This document shows, piece after piece, positions 1-7,861 of a stretch of DNA of 13,516 nt. This DNA is from an uncultured Pirellulaceae bacterium (GTDB lineage: Bacteria; Planctomycetota; Planctomycetia; Pirellulales; Pirellulaceae), in contig CAKQWG010000085.1 in the NCBI GenBank assembly GCA_934278005.1, forward strand, positions 1-13,516, written 5' to 3'. Position numbers and translations under genes: made by a program. Positions within the stretch are counted from its first letter, which is position 1; each line of letters begins with the position of its first letter. The notes below the pieces were generated by a model that was not told the DNA's origin, did not search any database, and saw nothing but the letters and a program-made list of their open reading frames with translations.

Positions 1-69
1 TCCTTGTTCGAGAACCTCCCCAAAACTTATTCCACAGGCGCCATTCTAGTTCAACTGCACTCTGTCACG

Positions 70-1104
70 TTATTGGCCGGGACCCTGAATTAGCCCAGAT
101 ACGATCACCAAGTAAGCCACTACCATGGCCGGCATCAGGGAATCGGTCACGTCCCACAATCCTCCCAGCCCAGGCAGTAGCCTACCACTATCCTTACAGC
201 TCATCTCGCGTTTGAAGATCGATTCGAGCAAATCTCCCCATACTCCTGCTAGCGTAAGCAGCATACCTAGCACAATGCAACCCAGCGGAGAAGCTTGCAC
301 GGCACCACTGCCGAACACCAGCGGAGCGAAGTTGCCAAAAAGGATCCAAGCTACAATAACTGCAGTTACCATGCCACCTAGCAACCCCTCTACAGTCTTA
401 GCTGGGCTAACCGCCGGACAGAGTTTGGTGCGCCCTATAGCTCGGCCAGTAAAATAGGCACCTGCATCAGAGAATTTGGTGATGGTGATGACACCGACCA
501 CCAGGAACAGCCCCCACCCAGAGGTACCCGTGAGCCGCAGGGCTACCGCAAATGCGAAGCAACCACCAAAATAAATTGACACCCACCCGGCCAAAATGGC
601 TCGCGAAAAGTCCCCTGAATGGGCGCGGTAGCTGGGCATATACCAAGCAAAGCATGCCAGTTGGGCCAGTGCCCCTGCCGCCAGCGGCCAGCCGAGCCTG
701 CCCAATAGGCAGCCGCTAGGATAAGAACTGCCACCCACCGGCCAGAACGCCGGCACTGCTGCAGCCAGCATGACTCCCCCACAGCCCATTAAAGCCGGTG
801 CGGTAATCGAACCTAGCGGGCTCTTTGCGCACATGCCCACGCACTCGATAGCACTGCCGAAAAACAACAGAAATCCCAGTCCGACCATCCAGCAGCCAGT
901 GCAGGGGGGTGCAAGGGTTTCACTGGCGGCAGTGTTTTGTGGGACGACGTTCTCTGTGGCGATGCTTCCATTGACCGTCGTCTCGGCAACACCAGGAAGC
1001 GGCGCTAGTGGACTATCGCCAAACGGCCACGGGCTATCTAAAGCGACAACAATCAGAGCGGCACTAATGATCAGCGCAGCGGAAGCGAGTCTATAACGCA
1101 GCAA
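70..1104 (-). CDS. cdsA: Phosphatidate cytidylyltransferase (CDP-diacylglycerol synthase)
   Basis: The product is an integral membrane enzyme that condenses phosphatidate with CTP to give CDP-diacylglycerol, the precursor of bacterial phospholipids. The 344-residue protein has many hydrophobic segments. Its C-terminus carries the family signature in a variant form: KFSDAGAYFTGR at 210-221, SPAKTVEG at 233-240, GDLLES at 290-295, KR at 298-299, KD at 304-305, then PGLGGLWDVTDS at 311-322. The usual signature has PGHGG and DRxD, so the His and the Arg are replaced, while the acidic residues (D291, D318, D321) remain. A polar stretch at about 23-67 after the first membrane segment is longer than in typical CdsA. 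The protein has eleven cysteines, including CTGC at 68-71. The start is TTG, supported by GGAGGA eight to nine bases upstream. It lies 21 bp downstream of uppS, the usual order. The assignment is strong; the lineage-specific signature is noted separately. Confidence 0.93.
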   Translation of the reverse strand: MLRYRLASAALIISAALIVVALDSPWPFGDSPLAPLPGVAETTVNGSIATENVVPQNTAASETLAPPCTGCWMVGLGFLLFFGSAIECVGMCAKSPLGSITAPALMGCGGVMLAAAVPAFWPVGGSSYPSGCLLGRLGWPLAAGALAQLACFAWYMPSYRAHSGDFSRAILAGWVSIYFGGCFAFAVALRLTGTSGWGLFLVVGVITITKFSDAGAYFTGRAIGRTKLCPAVSPAKTVEGLLGGMVTAVIVAWILFGNFAPLVFGSGAVQASPLGCIVLGMLLTLAGVWGDLLESIFKREMSCKDSGRLLPGLGGLWDVTDSLMPAMVVAYLVIVSGLIQGPGQ

Positions 1105-1113
1105 CGGCTGAGC

Positions 1114-1119
1114 TCCTCC
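1114..1119 (-). promoter_or_regulatory. Strong ribosome binding site deciding the TTG start of cdsA
   Basis: On the minus strand GGAGGA lies in the 21-bp gap between uppS and cdsA, with the TTG codon at 1104-1102 at normal spacing. This is the best Shine-Dalgarno match near the 5' end of cdsA. It supports a TTG start and translation of cdsA from the uppS-cdsA transcript. Confidence 0.75.
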
Positions 1120-1125
1120 AGAGTG

Positions 1126-1896
1126 TCATGCAGAGGATCCCGACTGGGTTTGCAGGCCGCCGTAGCGACGATTTCGGCATGCATAGTCGTTGATAGCTTC
1201 AATCAGATGCTGTCGATCGAACTCGGGCCAGAGCGTTTGAGTAACCCAAATTTCTGCATAGCTAATCTGCCACAGCAGGAAATTGCTGATGCGCATTTCA
1301 CCGCTGGTGCGAATCAGCAGGTCGGGGTCGGTGATGTCGGCAGTGTACAGGTGCTCGGTCACCATTTCCTCAGTAATCTGGTGGCTGCTGACCTCTCCCG
1401 CTTCGATGCGTCGCGCGATGGCAGTCATCGCATCGACGATTTCAGAACGCGAACCATAGTTTATGGCCAGCACCAGCGTCATACCGTCATTGCAGCGGCA
1501 CGCCTCTAGTGTGCGGTCCATCTCATCCTGAATGTCCTGCGGCAAGCGTTCACGGCGACCGATGATTTTGAGTTGGAGATTGTTCTTCACCAGCGACTCG
1601 CGCTCGCCGATCAGGTACTCGCGCAGCAGGGCCATCAGGAACTCCAGTTCCTGCGCGGGACGTTTCCAGTTTTCACTGCTCAAGCAGTAGAGCGTCAGCG
1701 TTTGGACACCTAGATCTTTGCAGGCGTCCATGGTTCGGCGGACGGCTTCAACGCCGCGCAAATGCCCTTCGATGCGTGGCAGGCGCTGCTGCTGGGCCCA
1801 GCGACCGTTGCCATCCATGATCACCGCCACGTGCTTAGGGCGCCGCTCCAACGGCACGCACGGGCACTCAGCCGGCATAGTCTTCGGCTCGTTCAT
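1126..1896 (-). CDS. uppS: Isoprenyl transferase (di-trans,poly-cis-undecaprenyl diphosphate synthase family)
   Basis: This cis-prenyltransferase adds isopentenyl diphosphate units to farnesyl diphosphate. The product is undecaprenyl diphosphate, the lipid carrier for cell-envelope glycan synthesis. The 256-residue length is normal. MDGNGRWA at 27-34 holds the catalytic Asp28. SSENWKRP at 73-80, NYGSR at 146-150 and the C-terminal DPDLLIRTSGEMRISNFLLW at 190-209 are the family motifs (Arg196, Arg202, Ser204), and E215 in the following YAEIW is the usual Mg-binding Glu. The ATG start has GGAAG about eight bases upstream on the minus strand. The gene precedes cdsA by 21 bp and follows purA by 85 bp, so it probably shares a transcript with cdsA and perhaps purA. 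Confidence 0.96.
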   Translation of the reverse strand: MNEPKTMPAECPCVPLERRPKHVAVIMDGNGRWAQQQRLPRIEGHLRGVEAVRRTMDACKDLGVQTLTLYCLSSENWKRPAQELEFLMALLREYLIGERESLVKNNLQLKIIGRRERLPQDIQDEMDRTLEACRCNDGMTLVLAINYGSRSEIVDAMTAIARRIEAGEVSSHQITEEMVTEHLYTADITDPDLLIRTSGEMRISNFLLWQISYAEIWVTQTLWPEFDRQHLIEAINDYACRNRRYGGLQTQSGSSA

Positions 1897-1981
1897 CGAC
1901 AGGCTTCCATGGTTTTCATTCGCAACAATCTATTAGGCCCCTGCGTCAAATTTAATTCGCCCGAGCTGCTCACGCAAAAGT

Positions 1982-3301
1982 TCACGCCACCAACTGCTCG
2001 CGGTTGACGAAGATGGTCTGTTCGCGGTCCGGGCCGACGGAGATGACCTTCACCGGCACGCCAATCAACTGCCCGATGCGCTCTAGATATCGGTGAGCCA
2101 ACTCGGGCAGATCGTCCAGTGAGCGTGCGCCGGTGACATCTTGGTGCCAGCCCGCATGCGTCTCATAGATCGGCTTGGCGCGCCGCAGCACGTCTGCGTC
2201 ACATGGGAAACGTTCCACGCGTTGGCCATCGATCTCATAAGCGACGCACACATGGATCTCGTCAAAGTGGGCCATCACATCCATCATCATCAACGCCAGC
2301 GAGTCGATGCCACCCAGGCGCGCCGTGTAGCGTACGGCCACAGCGTCGAACCAGCCGCAGCGTCTGGGTCGCCCGGTGGTGGTACCGTATTCGCGACCAA
2401 GATCCCGGATTTTCTGCCCAGTCTCACACGTCAGCTCGGTGGGGAATGGGCCTCCACCGACGCGAGTTGAATAGGCTTTGGCCACGCCGATGACGTGCCT
2501 GATCCATTTGCCGGGCACGCCTGAACCGGTGCTGATACCAACGCCCGAAGAATTGCTGCTGGTGACAAACGGGTACGTGCCGTGGTCGATGTCCAACAAC
2601 GATCCCTGCGCGCCCTCCATCAGCAGCCGCTTGCCCTGCTCCAGTTCGTCGAGCAGGCGATTGGTCGTATCGCCGATGAGCGGACCGAGCTGCTCGCTCC
2701 AGCGCTTCGCCTGAGCAATGATTTCCGCCGCGTCCAGTTGCGGTGAGGTGGCATTTCCGCAGCCAGCGTTGCTCATACCTTTCAGCAGCGCATTTTTCGC
2801 ATCGACAATGTGGCTGATCCGCTGAGGCAGATCCGCGTGCAGCAAATCGGTGGCCCGCACTGCATAATTGCGGCCAACTTTGTCGCGGTAGCAGGGGCCA
2901 ATGCCGCGGAGTGTGGTACCAATATTTTCGCCTTGCACAGCTAACTGGTTCATGACTTGGTCCTCGGCCAAGTGCCAAGGCATGACCAGATGCGCTCGCT
3001 CGCTGATCAATAGGTTTTTTCGAGGATCGATGCCGCGCGACTCCAGCCCCTCGAGCTCGCCGATCAAGGTGGTCGGTTCGATAACCACGCCGGGAGTGAT
3101 GAAGTTCATCACTGAAGAATGCAGAATGCCGCTCGGCACATGGTGCAGTTTGTAGACTTCGCTACCGCTGACGACGGTATGCCCCGCATTTGCCCCCCCC
3201 TGATAGCGGACGACGCAATCGTGGTCTGGGGCCAATAGGTCGACCAATTTCCCCTTGGCTTCGTCTCCCCACTGCAATCCAATCACACAAGCTGCTGGCA
3301 C
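1982..3301 (-). CDS. purA: Adenylosuccinate synthetase
   Basis: The enzyme is cytosolic. It condenses IMP with aspartate using GTP to give adenylosuccinate, the first committed step from IMP to AMP. The 439 residues match the usual family length of about 430. Seen motifs are the N-terminal P-loop QWGDEAKGK at 10-18 with Asp13 and Lys16, NAGHT at 38-42 with catalytic His41, TTLRGIGP at 129-136, EGAQG at 229-233 and the nucleotide/aspartate-loop region [13 protein letters not shown] at 307-319. The P-loop has Ala15 where most bacteria have Gly (GDEGKGK). The start is GTG, with AGGAGA five bases upstream. uppS follows 85 bp downstream on the same strand. Confidence 0.97.
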   Translation of the reverse strand: MPAACVIGLQWGDEAKGKLVDLLAPDHDCVVRYQGGANAGHTVVSGSEVYKLHHVPSGILHSSVMNFITPGVVIEPTTLIGELEGLESRGIDPRKNLLISERAHLVMPWHLAEDQVMNQLAVQGENIGTTLRGIGPCYRDKVGRNYAVRATDLLHADLPQRISHIVDAKNALLKGMSNAGCGNATSPQLDAAEIIAQAKRWSEQLGPLIGDTTNRLLDELEQGKRLLMEGAQGSLLDIDHGTYPFVTSSNSSGVGISTGSGVPGKWIRHVIGVAKAYSTRVGGGPFPTELTCETGQKIRDLGREYGTTTGRPRRCGWFDAVAVRYTARLGGIDSLALMMMDVMAHFDEIHVCVAYEIDGQRVERFPCDADVLRRAKPIYETHAGWHQDVTGARSLDDLPELAHRYLERIGQLIGVPVKVISVGPDREQTIFVNREQLVA

Positions 3302-3306
3302 GGTAT

Positions 3307-3312
3307 TCTCCT
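3307..3312 (-). promoter_or_regulatory. Ribosome binding site deciding the GTG start of purA
   Basis: The minus strand reads AGGAGA, then five bases, then GTG at 3301-3299. The next residues, [13 protein letters not shown], place the P-loop at the normal distance from the N-terminus, so the GTG start is well supported. Confidence 0.7.
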
Positions 3313-3389
3313 GGGTACGCTAAAAAGCAAACCGAGAAGTATCAGGGGTGGAGCCAGAAGCGTCAAGTAACGCTGGCGCGAGTCAGCGA

Positions 3390-3800
3390 TTATCGCTTGG
3401 GTGGAAAGATCGTCTTCCAGTCGTTTTTCATGTCCACGACGGTCCAGCCCTTGGCGGCGGCTTCGTCGAGCCCCTGGTCTGGCTGGCCAATGTGCGAATT
3501 GCGATCATAAGCATACTCGCGCTCGGCATCGGTGTGGTGAACGTATAGGCAAAAGCGCGGCCCCCGACCGGCGGCCGTCCACTGCAGCATCTCCAGATCG
3601 CCATCGGAGTTGCCAAAAGCGGCGATGGGGCGGCGGCCAATATGCTTTTGGATGCCCACCGGTTTGCCTTGCTTATCATCGATGAAGTCGATCGCGGGCA
3701 ATTTCATCAGCGTCGGTTTTCCATCCACCACCTCCCACCTCAACTTGCCGCTGCTTCCCACTACCTGCTCGGGCGGAATGCCATAGACGTGTTCCGTCCT
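3390..3800 (-). pseudogene. 5'-truncated HAD-superfamily hydrolase (phosphoserine-phosphatase-like), C-terminal remnant
   Basis: About 137 codons read as the C-terminal part of a HAD-family phosphatase-like protein. Protein similarity starts near EHVYGIPPEQVVGSS (about 3797-3750) and runs through FIDDKQGKPVGIQKHIGRRP, then AAFGNSDGDLEMLQWT, which is the motif IV acidic loop, to the terminal WTVVDMKNDWKTIFPPKR. The Lys region (motif III) and motif IV are present. The N-terminal motif I (DxDx(T/V)) with the catalytic Asp nucleophile and motif II are missing. An in-frame TGA lies at 3803-3801, and no HAD sequence is recognisable between there and the Uma2 gene. Family members as I recall them are 300 or more residues with a secretion signal. 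A short product could start at the GTG at 3761, but it would have no nucleophile. The truncation is directly visible; the exact family name is recalled. Confidence 0.75.
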
Positions 3801-3902
3801 TCATGTTGTATTACGCGTTGGGCAAATCCGTGGTGCGCTGAATAGGTTGCGCTGCGGCCTGATGTTGTGCTGGATCCTTGGCTGTCCCAGGATTCGCCGT
3901 CC
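3801..3902. other. Junction segment between the HAD remnant and the Uma2 gene
   Basis: This 102-bp stretch separates the point where HAD similarity stops from the stop codon of the Uma2 gene. On the minus strand one frame stays open through it into the HAD remnant, but in a different frame from the HAD reading. I recognise no terminator, insertion-sequence end or target duplication. It is the likely breakpoint of the deletion or replacement that removed the 5' half of the HAD gene. Confidence 0.4.
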
Positions 3903-4724
3903 TTAAGGTTCAATTCCATGCTCCCGCAGTAGCTTCATCAAACGCTCGTTGTCGTCCTGAGCTTTCGCTGCACGCTGGAACTCCTGCTCAGCACGCTGGG
4001 ACTCCTGCTCAGCACGCTGGGACTCCTGCTCAGCACGCTGTGACTCCTGCTCAGCACGTTGGCGCTGAATCGCCGCTGCCTCGGCACCGGTGGGGATCAG
4101 CTTCCAGTCGGGATCGGTCCAGCGGAGCCAAGTGGCATCGATATCCTCGTAGCGACCATGCCATAAGCACAGTCCCAATCCCGCACTGGCAAGCAGGAAC
4201 CGCTCACCTTCGATCCGTTGCAGTTTATCCTCGACGAGGTGGTAACCTCTGAGCACGCAGTCGTCGAGGAGACGGTCGGGATCATAGATAAAATAGTGCG
4301 AGACTCGTGCATCAGCGTAGCGCTGGAGCTTTTCGGTATCTTCACCCCCTTCCTTGTTCGACACGATTTCGATCGCCACCTCGGGCGGTTTCCCATAACC
4401 CCAGACAAAATACGACCGATTCAGCTTGGGAGTTAGATCCTCGGGCAACCGCACGTTGAGGCTTAGCAGCACATCGGGCACGAGTGGGGGAATATGAACG
4501 CCATAGAACAGCCCGACATTGGCGAATGCCACAAACGGCCAGCCCGGTTTCCAGGATGAGTGAAGCGATTCAGTCAGCAGACGCATCTGTTTTTCGCTGA
4601 ACACGCTATCCACTGGCGCACCGTCATCCGTCTCTATGTGATCGATATTGGGCCAAAGTTCAGGAGGCAGCGGCTGCTGCGCCGTCGCTTCCCTTTGCAG
4701 CACCGGCTCCGAGGGTAGGGGCAT
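3903..4724 (-). CDS. Uma2 family (DUF820) putative PD-(D/E)XK nuclease-fold protein with heptad-repeat tail
   Basis: The protein has 273 residues from the chosen ATG. The core resembles Uma2/DUF820 proteins, which have a restriction-endonuclease fold and are abundant in cyanobacteria and planctomycetes. Seen are PPLVPDV at 79-85 with Asp84, EVAIEIVSNKEGGE at 115-128 with Glu119 and Lys124, EKLQRYADARVSHYFIYDP at 131-149, and a C-terminal beta region ending near 210. Residues 221-254 form a charged helix of repeated QRAEQES heptads, probably a coiled coil, followed by ERLMKLLREHGIEP. A longer reading from TTG at 4760 is possible; I prefer the ATG because GGAA lies upstream of it and the extra 12 residues are unlike the family. 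The biological role of Uma2 proteins is unsettled. The gene lies between the HAD remnant and the DUF1254 gene, all on the minus strand. Confidence 0.85.
   Translation of the reverse strand: MPLPSEPVLQREATAQQPLPPELWPNIDHIETDDGAPVDSVFSEKQMRLLTESLHSSWKPGWPFVAFANVGLFYGVHIPPLVPDVLLSLNVRLPEDLTPKLNRSYFVWGYGKPPEVAIEIVSNKEGGEDTEKLQRYADARVSHYFIYDPDRLLDDCVLRGYHLVEDKLQRIEGERFLLASAGLGLCLWHGRYEDIDATWLRWTDPDWKLIPTGAEAAAIQRQRAEQESQRAEQESQRAEQESQRAEQEFQRAAKAQDDNERLMKLLREHGIEP
3971..4054 (-). repeat. Four tandem 21-bp units encoding QRAEQES-type heptads
   Basis: Four consecutive 21-bp units at 3971-3991, 3992-4012, 4013-4033 and 4034-4054 differ at only a few positions. A fifth, degraded unit begins at 4055. 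Each encodes one heptad of the C-terminal helix of the Uma2-family protein. Because 21 bp is a multiple of three, changes in copy number keep the frame. Confidence 0.9.
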
Positions 4725-4848
4725 GGTTTTATTTCCGGGTGAGACAGGTGAATAAAACAAAAACGCAAACCTCAGTGTAGCCGCTGCCGCGCGAAGTCTC
4801 GACTGGCTATCGCTACTTAGGTTCCGCGTAATTCAAAAGTGATCTAAG

Positions 4849-6374
4849 CTACTTCACCAGTTCGATCTCACCCAGGCGCCAAGTTTTGTCGAACCAGGCT
4901 TTTTCCGGTCCGTAGAGCCGCAGGGCTACGCTCCAGCCCTTGCCAGGCACCGTCTGCACCCAATGGGACTCATGCCCCTGCGGTGCAGTTGGGCCGAACC
5001 AGACATCGACCGACCCGTCCGAGTTCGACACGATTCCCTCTTTTTGGTTGCCGACGCTCGGAAAGCGCTGGTCGGTCTGCAGCATCGAGCGGGTCTGGTT
5101 GTCGTAAACGACGAAGGACCAGAAATCTTTGGCCGGGATGTTCGGCGGCAGGTGGACCTTGTAGGTCAGGCTGCCATCGAGCGGCTGGCCCTTGGCATCA
5201 GTGACTGCGATCGCGTACTGCGAACCCTTACCGACCAGCTCCAACGACATCGCCGGGGTCACGCCGGTGGCGTAATACAGGAAGTGGACCATGGCATCGG
5301 TATTGTCTACACCCGGCTGGGACTGGAACTTGTAGTCACCGCCGACGAAGCCCTGGAACCAACCGCTACCGGGATAGTAAGCCACGTTCTCGTCGGGATA
5401 CTTGAACAGCAGCGCGCGGGCGGTCGCATTGCCGACCGCCGCAGCTTCGTTGAGGATTTTCTTCATCCGCGCATTGGGGCTAAACGGCTTGCCCTTCTCG
5501 ATGCCCAGCGCGGCCAGCTTGCCCAAGACTTCTGGACTGAAGGCTGCGTTGGGTTCGTACTGGACTATGTGGTTGATGTCCTCGTAGAACTTGTAAGTAT
5601 TGGCGCCGATGGTATTGAAATCCTTGCCGGAAATATTGACGAACTTCATCGGCGGCGGGTTGTCGGCGTCTTGCAAGCGATAGACCTTGGCGTGCTTCTT
5701 GATCTCCTCCACGGCCGGCTTGGTGCTGCCATCTTTGGCGAAACCGCGCCAAAAAAGCAAGTTGCCGCAGGTTTTGGAACGACAGACGAAGTAACCTTTC
5801 GGTACATCCCCCTCGAAGCCGGGCGGCAGTAGCAGATACTTACCTCCCTGACCCTTATCAGGCCCCACGCGACCGAAATCCGTCACGTATTGGAACCAGT
5901 GGTCGTCGATGAACCCCAGCACGTCCGGCGGCACTTCAAAAACGAGCGGGCCGTCCTTAAGGTCCACCCCCACGCCAAGCTGTAGATGCTTTCGGTATTG
6001 CCCGTCAGGAACAGCGACTTGGAATCCATCAAGTCCTCAAAGATCGCCACCGACTGGTTGTCGTTTACGCCAATGCTGGCTAGTCTCTGACGAAAGGCTT
6101 CGGCCGAACCGCCTGGCATTGCGGCAAGAAAGGTTTGTACGCCACGCTGAAAGACTAAGTTGTCGTAGACCTTCTGCACCGTCTCGTCGGTTGGGAAACC
6201 ATCGTGGAACTCCAGGCTGCCGATGCGGGAATCCACGGCATCTGGAGTGGTGATCTCTGCCGGGATCTGCGTGGTCATTTTATACGATTTTGCGGACTGC
6301 CCATAGGCAATCGACACAGCGGCAAAGGCCATAGCTATGCCAATCAAAGGGAAAGCGAGGTGTCTTGTCTTCAT
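4849..6374 (-). pseudogene. Secreted DUF1254/DUF1214 protein, interrupted by a frameshift near 5967-5971
   Basis: Two overlapping minus-strand frames together make one protein of about 507 residues. The first, from ATG 6374, has a signal peptide (MKTRHLAFPLIGIAMAFAAVSIAYG, probable cut before QSAKSY), then a DUF1254-type region (VYDNLVFQRGVQTFLAAMPG at 69-88) up to NTESIYSLAWG. The second frame takes over exactly with VDLKDGPLVFEVPP and ends with the DUF1214 region (PAKDFWSFVVYDNQTRSMLQ, then VQTVPGKGWSVALRLYGP, then FDKTWRLGEIELVK). The switch is at a run of five G (C on the plus strand, 5967-5971). One missing G gives AWGVDL; two extra G would give AWVDL, which is nearer my memory of the family. 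Unshifted translation ends at 5883 with unrelated residues. The start has GGAG upstream. Family function is unknown. It may be a true pseudogene, a homopolymer sequencing error, or a programmed frameshift. Confidence 0.85.
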
Positions 6375-6711
6375 ATAGATGCTCCGACTGGGTTGTTGCA
6401 GTGTGACTTCTTTTCGTGTTGATCGCGCGGAGCTTAGTGGGCTCTCATCACTCCCGGCGGCTGTCAAGTTCCCTTCTCGACGGGTAGGATCCACCAGCGT
6501 GTTTCTAAGACGGTTGTTAAGTGTAGCACTTTCGAGGAGCGCGATTTTCTCCGTTCGTTGTACGGGCCGGGCCGAGTGGTGCGGCCTGGGATAGCCCGCT
6601 TTGCCGCTATTTGGCGTAAATCCGCCGATTGCCGCTAGTGGATTAGTGTAGAAAAAGTGTAGACTAGGTACCGGAAAAACTCCTTAATTCTGAACCAAAG
6701 TTGCTAAATTT
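6375..6711. promoter_or_regulatory. 337-bp divergent intergenic region with a short palindrome and an 8-bp direct repeat
   Basis: This gap must hold the promoters of the minus-strand DUF1254 gene and the plus-strand PIN-TRAM gene. I find no convincing sigma-70 pair. Visible structure is a perfect 5-bp inverted repeat AAGTG-TAG-CACTT at 6519-6531, and AGTGTAGA twice, at 6645-6652 and 6656-6663. The two copies are 11 bp apart, about one helical turn, and end 48 bp before the PIN-TRAM start. AGTGTAG also occurs inside the palindrome. The rest shows no gene. Confidence 0.45.
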
Positions 6712-7734
6712 ATGGCATTACTGATTCTTCGCGTGTGCTTTATCTGCGTGGCCGCTGGTATCGCTACCCTATTTTTAAATATTGGCCTGAGTGGTCCCTC
6801 CTACTTGCCGTATTTGGTGATTTTTGGAACGGTACTGCTGGCGCTGGGCGTGATTGCCGTCGATATTTTCACACCGCGCAAACGAATCGAAGTCATTTCG
6901 GCCGTCTACTTTGGTTTGCTAGTCGGCGTACTGCTAACGTACGTCTTGTGGGTAGCTTTGGCGCCACTAATTCCGGCGGGGCCATACGCCTCGCCCATAG
7001 TGCTGCTGATGGCATCCGTGCTGTGTTACGGATGTACGAGCCTGTTGCTGCAGACCAAGGACGATTTTCGATTTGTTATTCCGTACGTGGAATTTGCCCG
7101 CGACCTCAAGGGCCTGCGCCCAATCGTGATTGATACCAGCTCCATTATCGATGGACGCCTAGCCGAACTGGCCGAGACCAATATTATCGAAAGCCAACTC
7201 ATCATGCCGGGCTTCGTGCTGGGAGAGCTCCAAGCGATCGCTGATAGCCAGGATCGACTGCGACGCGCCCGCGGACGCCGTGGGCTGGACATCCTCAATC
7301 GCTTGCGCACACAGCCCAAGATCGAATTTCAGATCTACGATCGCGAGTTGCCGGAGTTTGCTGGACAGCCAGTCGACATGAAGCTTGTCATCCTGGCCAA
7401 GCATCTGGACGGCAAGATCGTTACGGGTGACTTCAATCTCAACAAAGTCGCCAAGGTGCACAACGTGCCTGTCATCAACCTCAATGAAGTGGCCGCCTCG
7501 CTGCGCCCGCAGTTCCTCCCAGGCGAAACCTTTGAAGTCCGCATTGCCAAAGCTGGTGAAGGCCCCGAGCAGGGCATTGGTTACTTGGACGATGGCACGA
7601 TGGTAGTCATCGAAGGTGGGCGCCATCGCATCAATGCCACGCTGCCTGTCGTGGTCACCAGCACCTTGCAGACCCAAGCCGGGCGCATGCTGTTTGCCAA
7701 GGTCGACGAATCCGCCGTCCGCGCCGGGGCGTGA
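6712..7734 (+). CDS. Membrane-anchored PIN/TRAM domain protein (YacL family)
   Basis: The 340-residue protein has four predicted membrane segments at about 3-22, 32-52, 61-86 and 94-114. A cytoplasmic PIN domain at about 137-262 and a TRAM RNA-binding domain at about 268-330 follow. PIN acidic residues are visible: Asp141 in IVIDTSSIIDGR, Glu172 in VLGELQ, Asp222 in QPVDMKL and Asp240 in TGDFNLNK. PIN domains with these residues usually form metal-dependent ribonuclease sites, and this architecture is that of Bacillus YacL. The substrate is not known to me. The length and domain order are normal. There is no clear Shine-Dalgarno before the ATG. The gene is divergent from the DUF1254 gene and convergent with the TIM-barrel gene. 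Confidence 0.92.
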   Translation: MALLILRVCFICVAAGIATLFLNIGLSGPSYLPYLVIFGTVLLALGVIAVDIFTPRKRIEVISAVYFGLLVGVLLTYVLWVALAPLIPAGPYASPIVLLMASVLCYGCTSLLLQTKDDFRFVIPYVEFARDLKGLRPIVIDTSSIIDGRLAELAETNIIESQLIMPGFVLGELQAIADSQDRLRRARGRRGLDILNRLRTQPKIEFQIYDRELPEFAGQPVDMKLVILAKHLDGKIVTGDFNLNKVAKVHNVPVINLNEVAASLRPQFLPGETFEVRIAKAGEGPEQGIGYLDDGTMVVIEGGRHRINATLPVVVTSTLQTQAGRMLFAKVDESAVRAGA

Positions 7735-7763
7735 GCCGATCTGCTAAGCCAGGACCCTGTATC

Positions 7764-7782
7764 GGGCCACTCTGTGGCAGCC
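7764..7782 (+). terminator. Possible hairpin terminator after the PIN-TRAM gene
   Basis: GCCAC-TCT-GTGGC at 7766-7778 is a perfect 5-bp stem with a 3-base loop. It can be extended by two G-C pairs across a two-base bulge. It starts about 30 bp after the PIN-TRAM stop in the 127-bp convergent gap. No T-run follows, so it is not a classic intrinsic terminator. Confidence 0.3.
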
Positions 7783-7807
7783 CGCCAACTATTAACACGC
7801 CAACTAT
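7783..7807. repeat. 10-bp direct repeat CGCCAACTAT x2 in the convergent gap
   Basis: CGCCAACTAT occurs at 7783-7792 and again at 7798-7807, with a 15-bp period. The second copy overlaps an imperfect hairpin (7799-7819, GCCAACT paired with AGTCTGGC with one bulge). The function is unknown; it may be a short duplication. Confidence 0.6.
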
Positions 7808-7861
7808 CAGCAGTCTGGCGAGCATGGTAAATGCAGTTAAGCGAGGACGGGTTAGATAAGT

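Noticed and set aside
2424..2978. A 184-codon minus-strand open frame inside purA
   Set aside because: It is an out-of-frame shadow of purA, rich in Arg, Ala and His, with no recognisable motif.
3878..4252. Plus-strand frame with HAGTPAQ repeats
   Set aside because: It is the antisense reading of the 21-bp heptad repeats in the Uma2 gene.
4963..5832. A 289-codon plus-strand open frame
   Set aside because: It is antisense to the DUF1254/DUF1214 coding sequence, whose minus-strand frame shows clear family motifs. The plus-strand product resembles nothing and reflects codon bias of the opposite strand.
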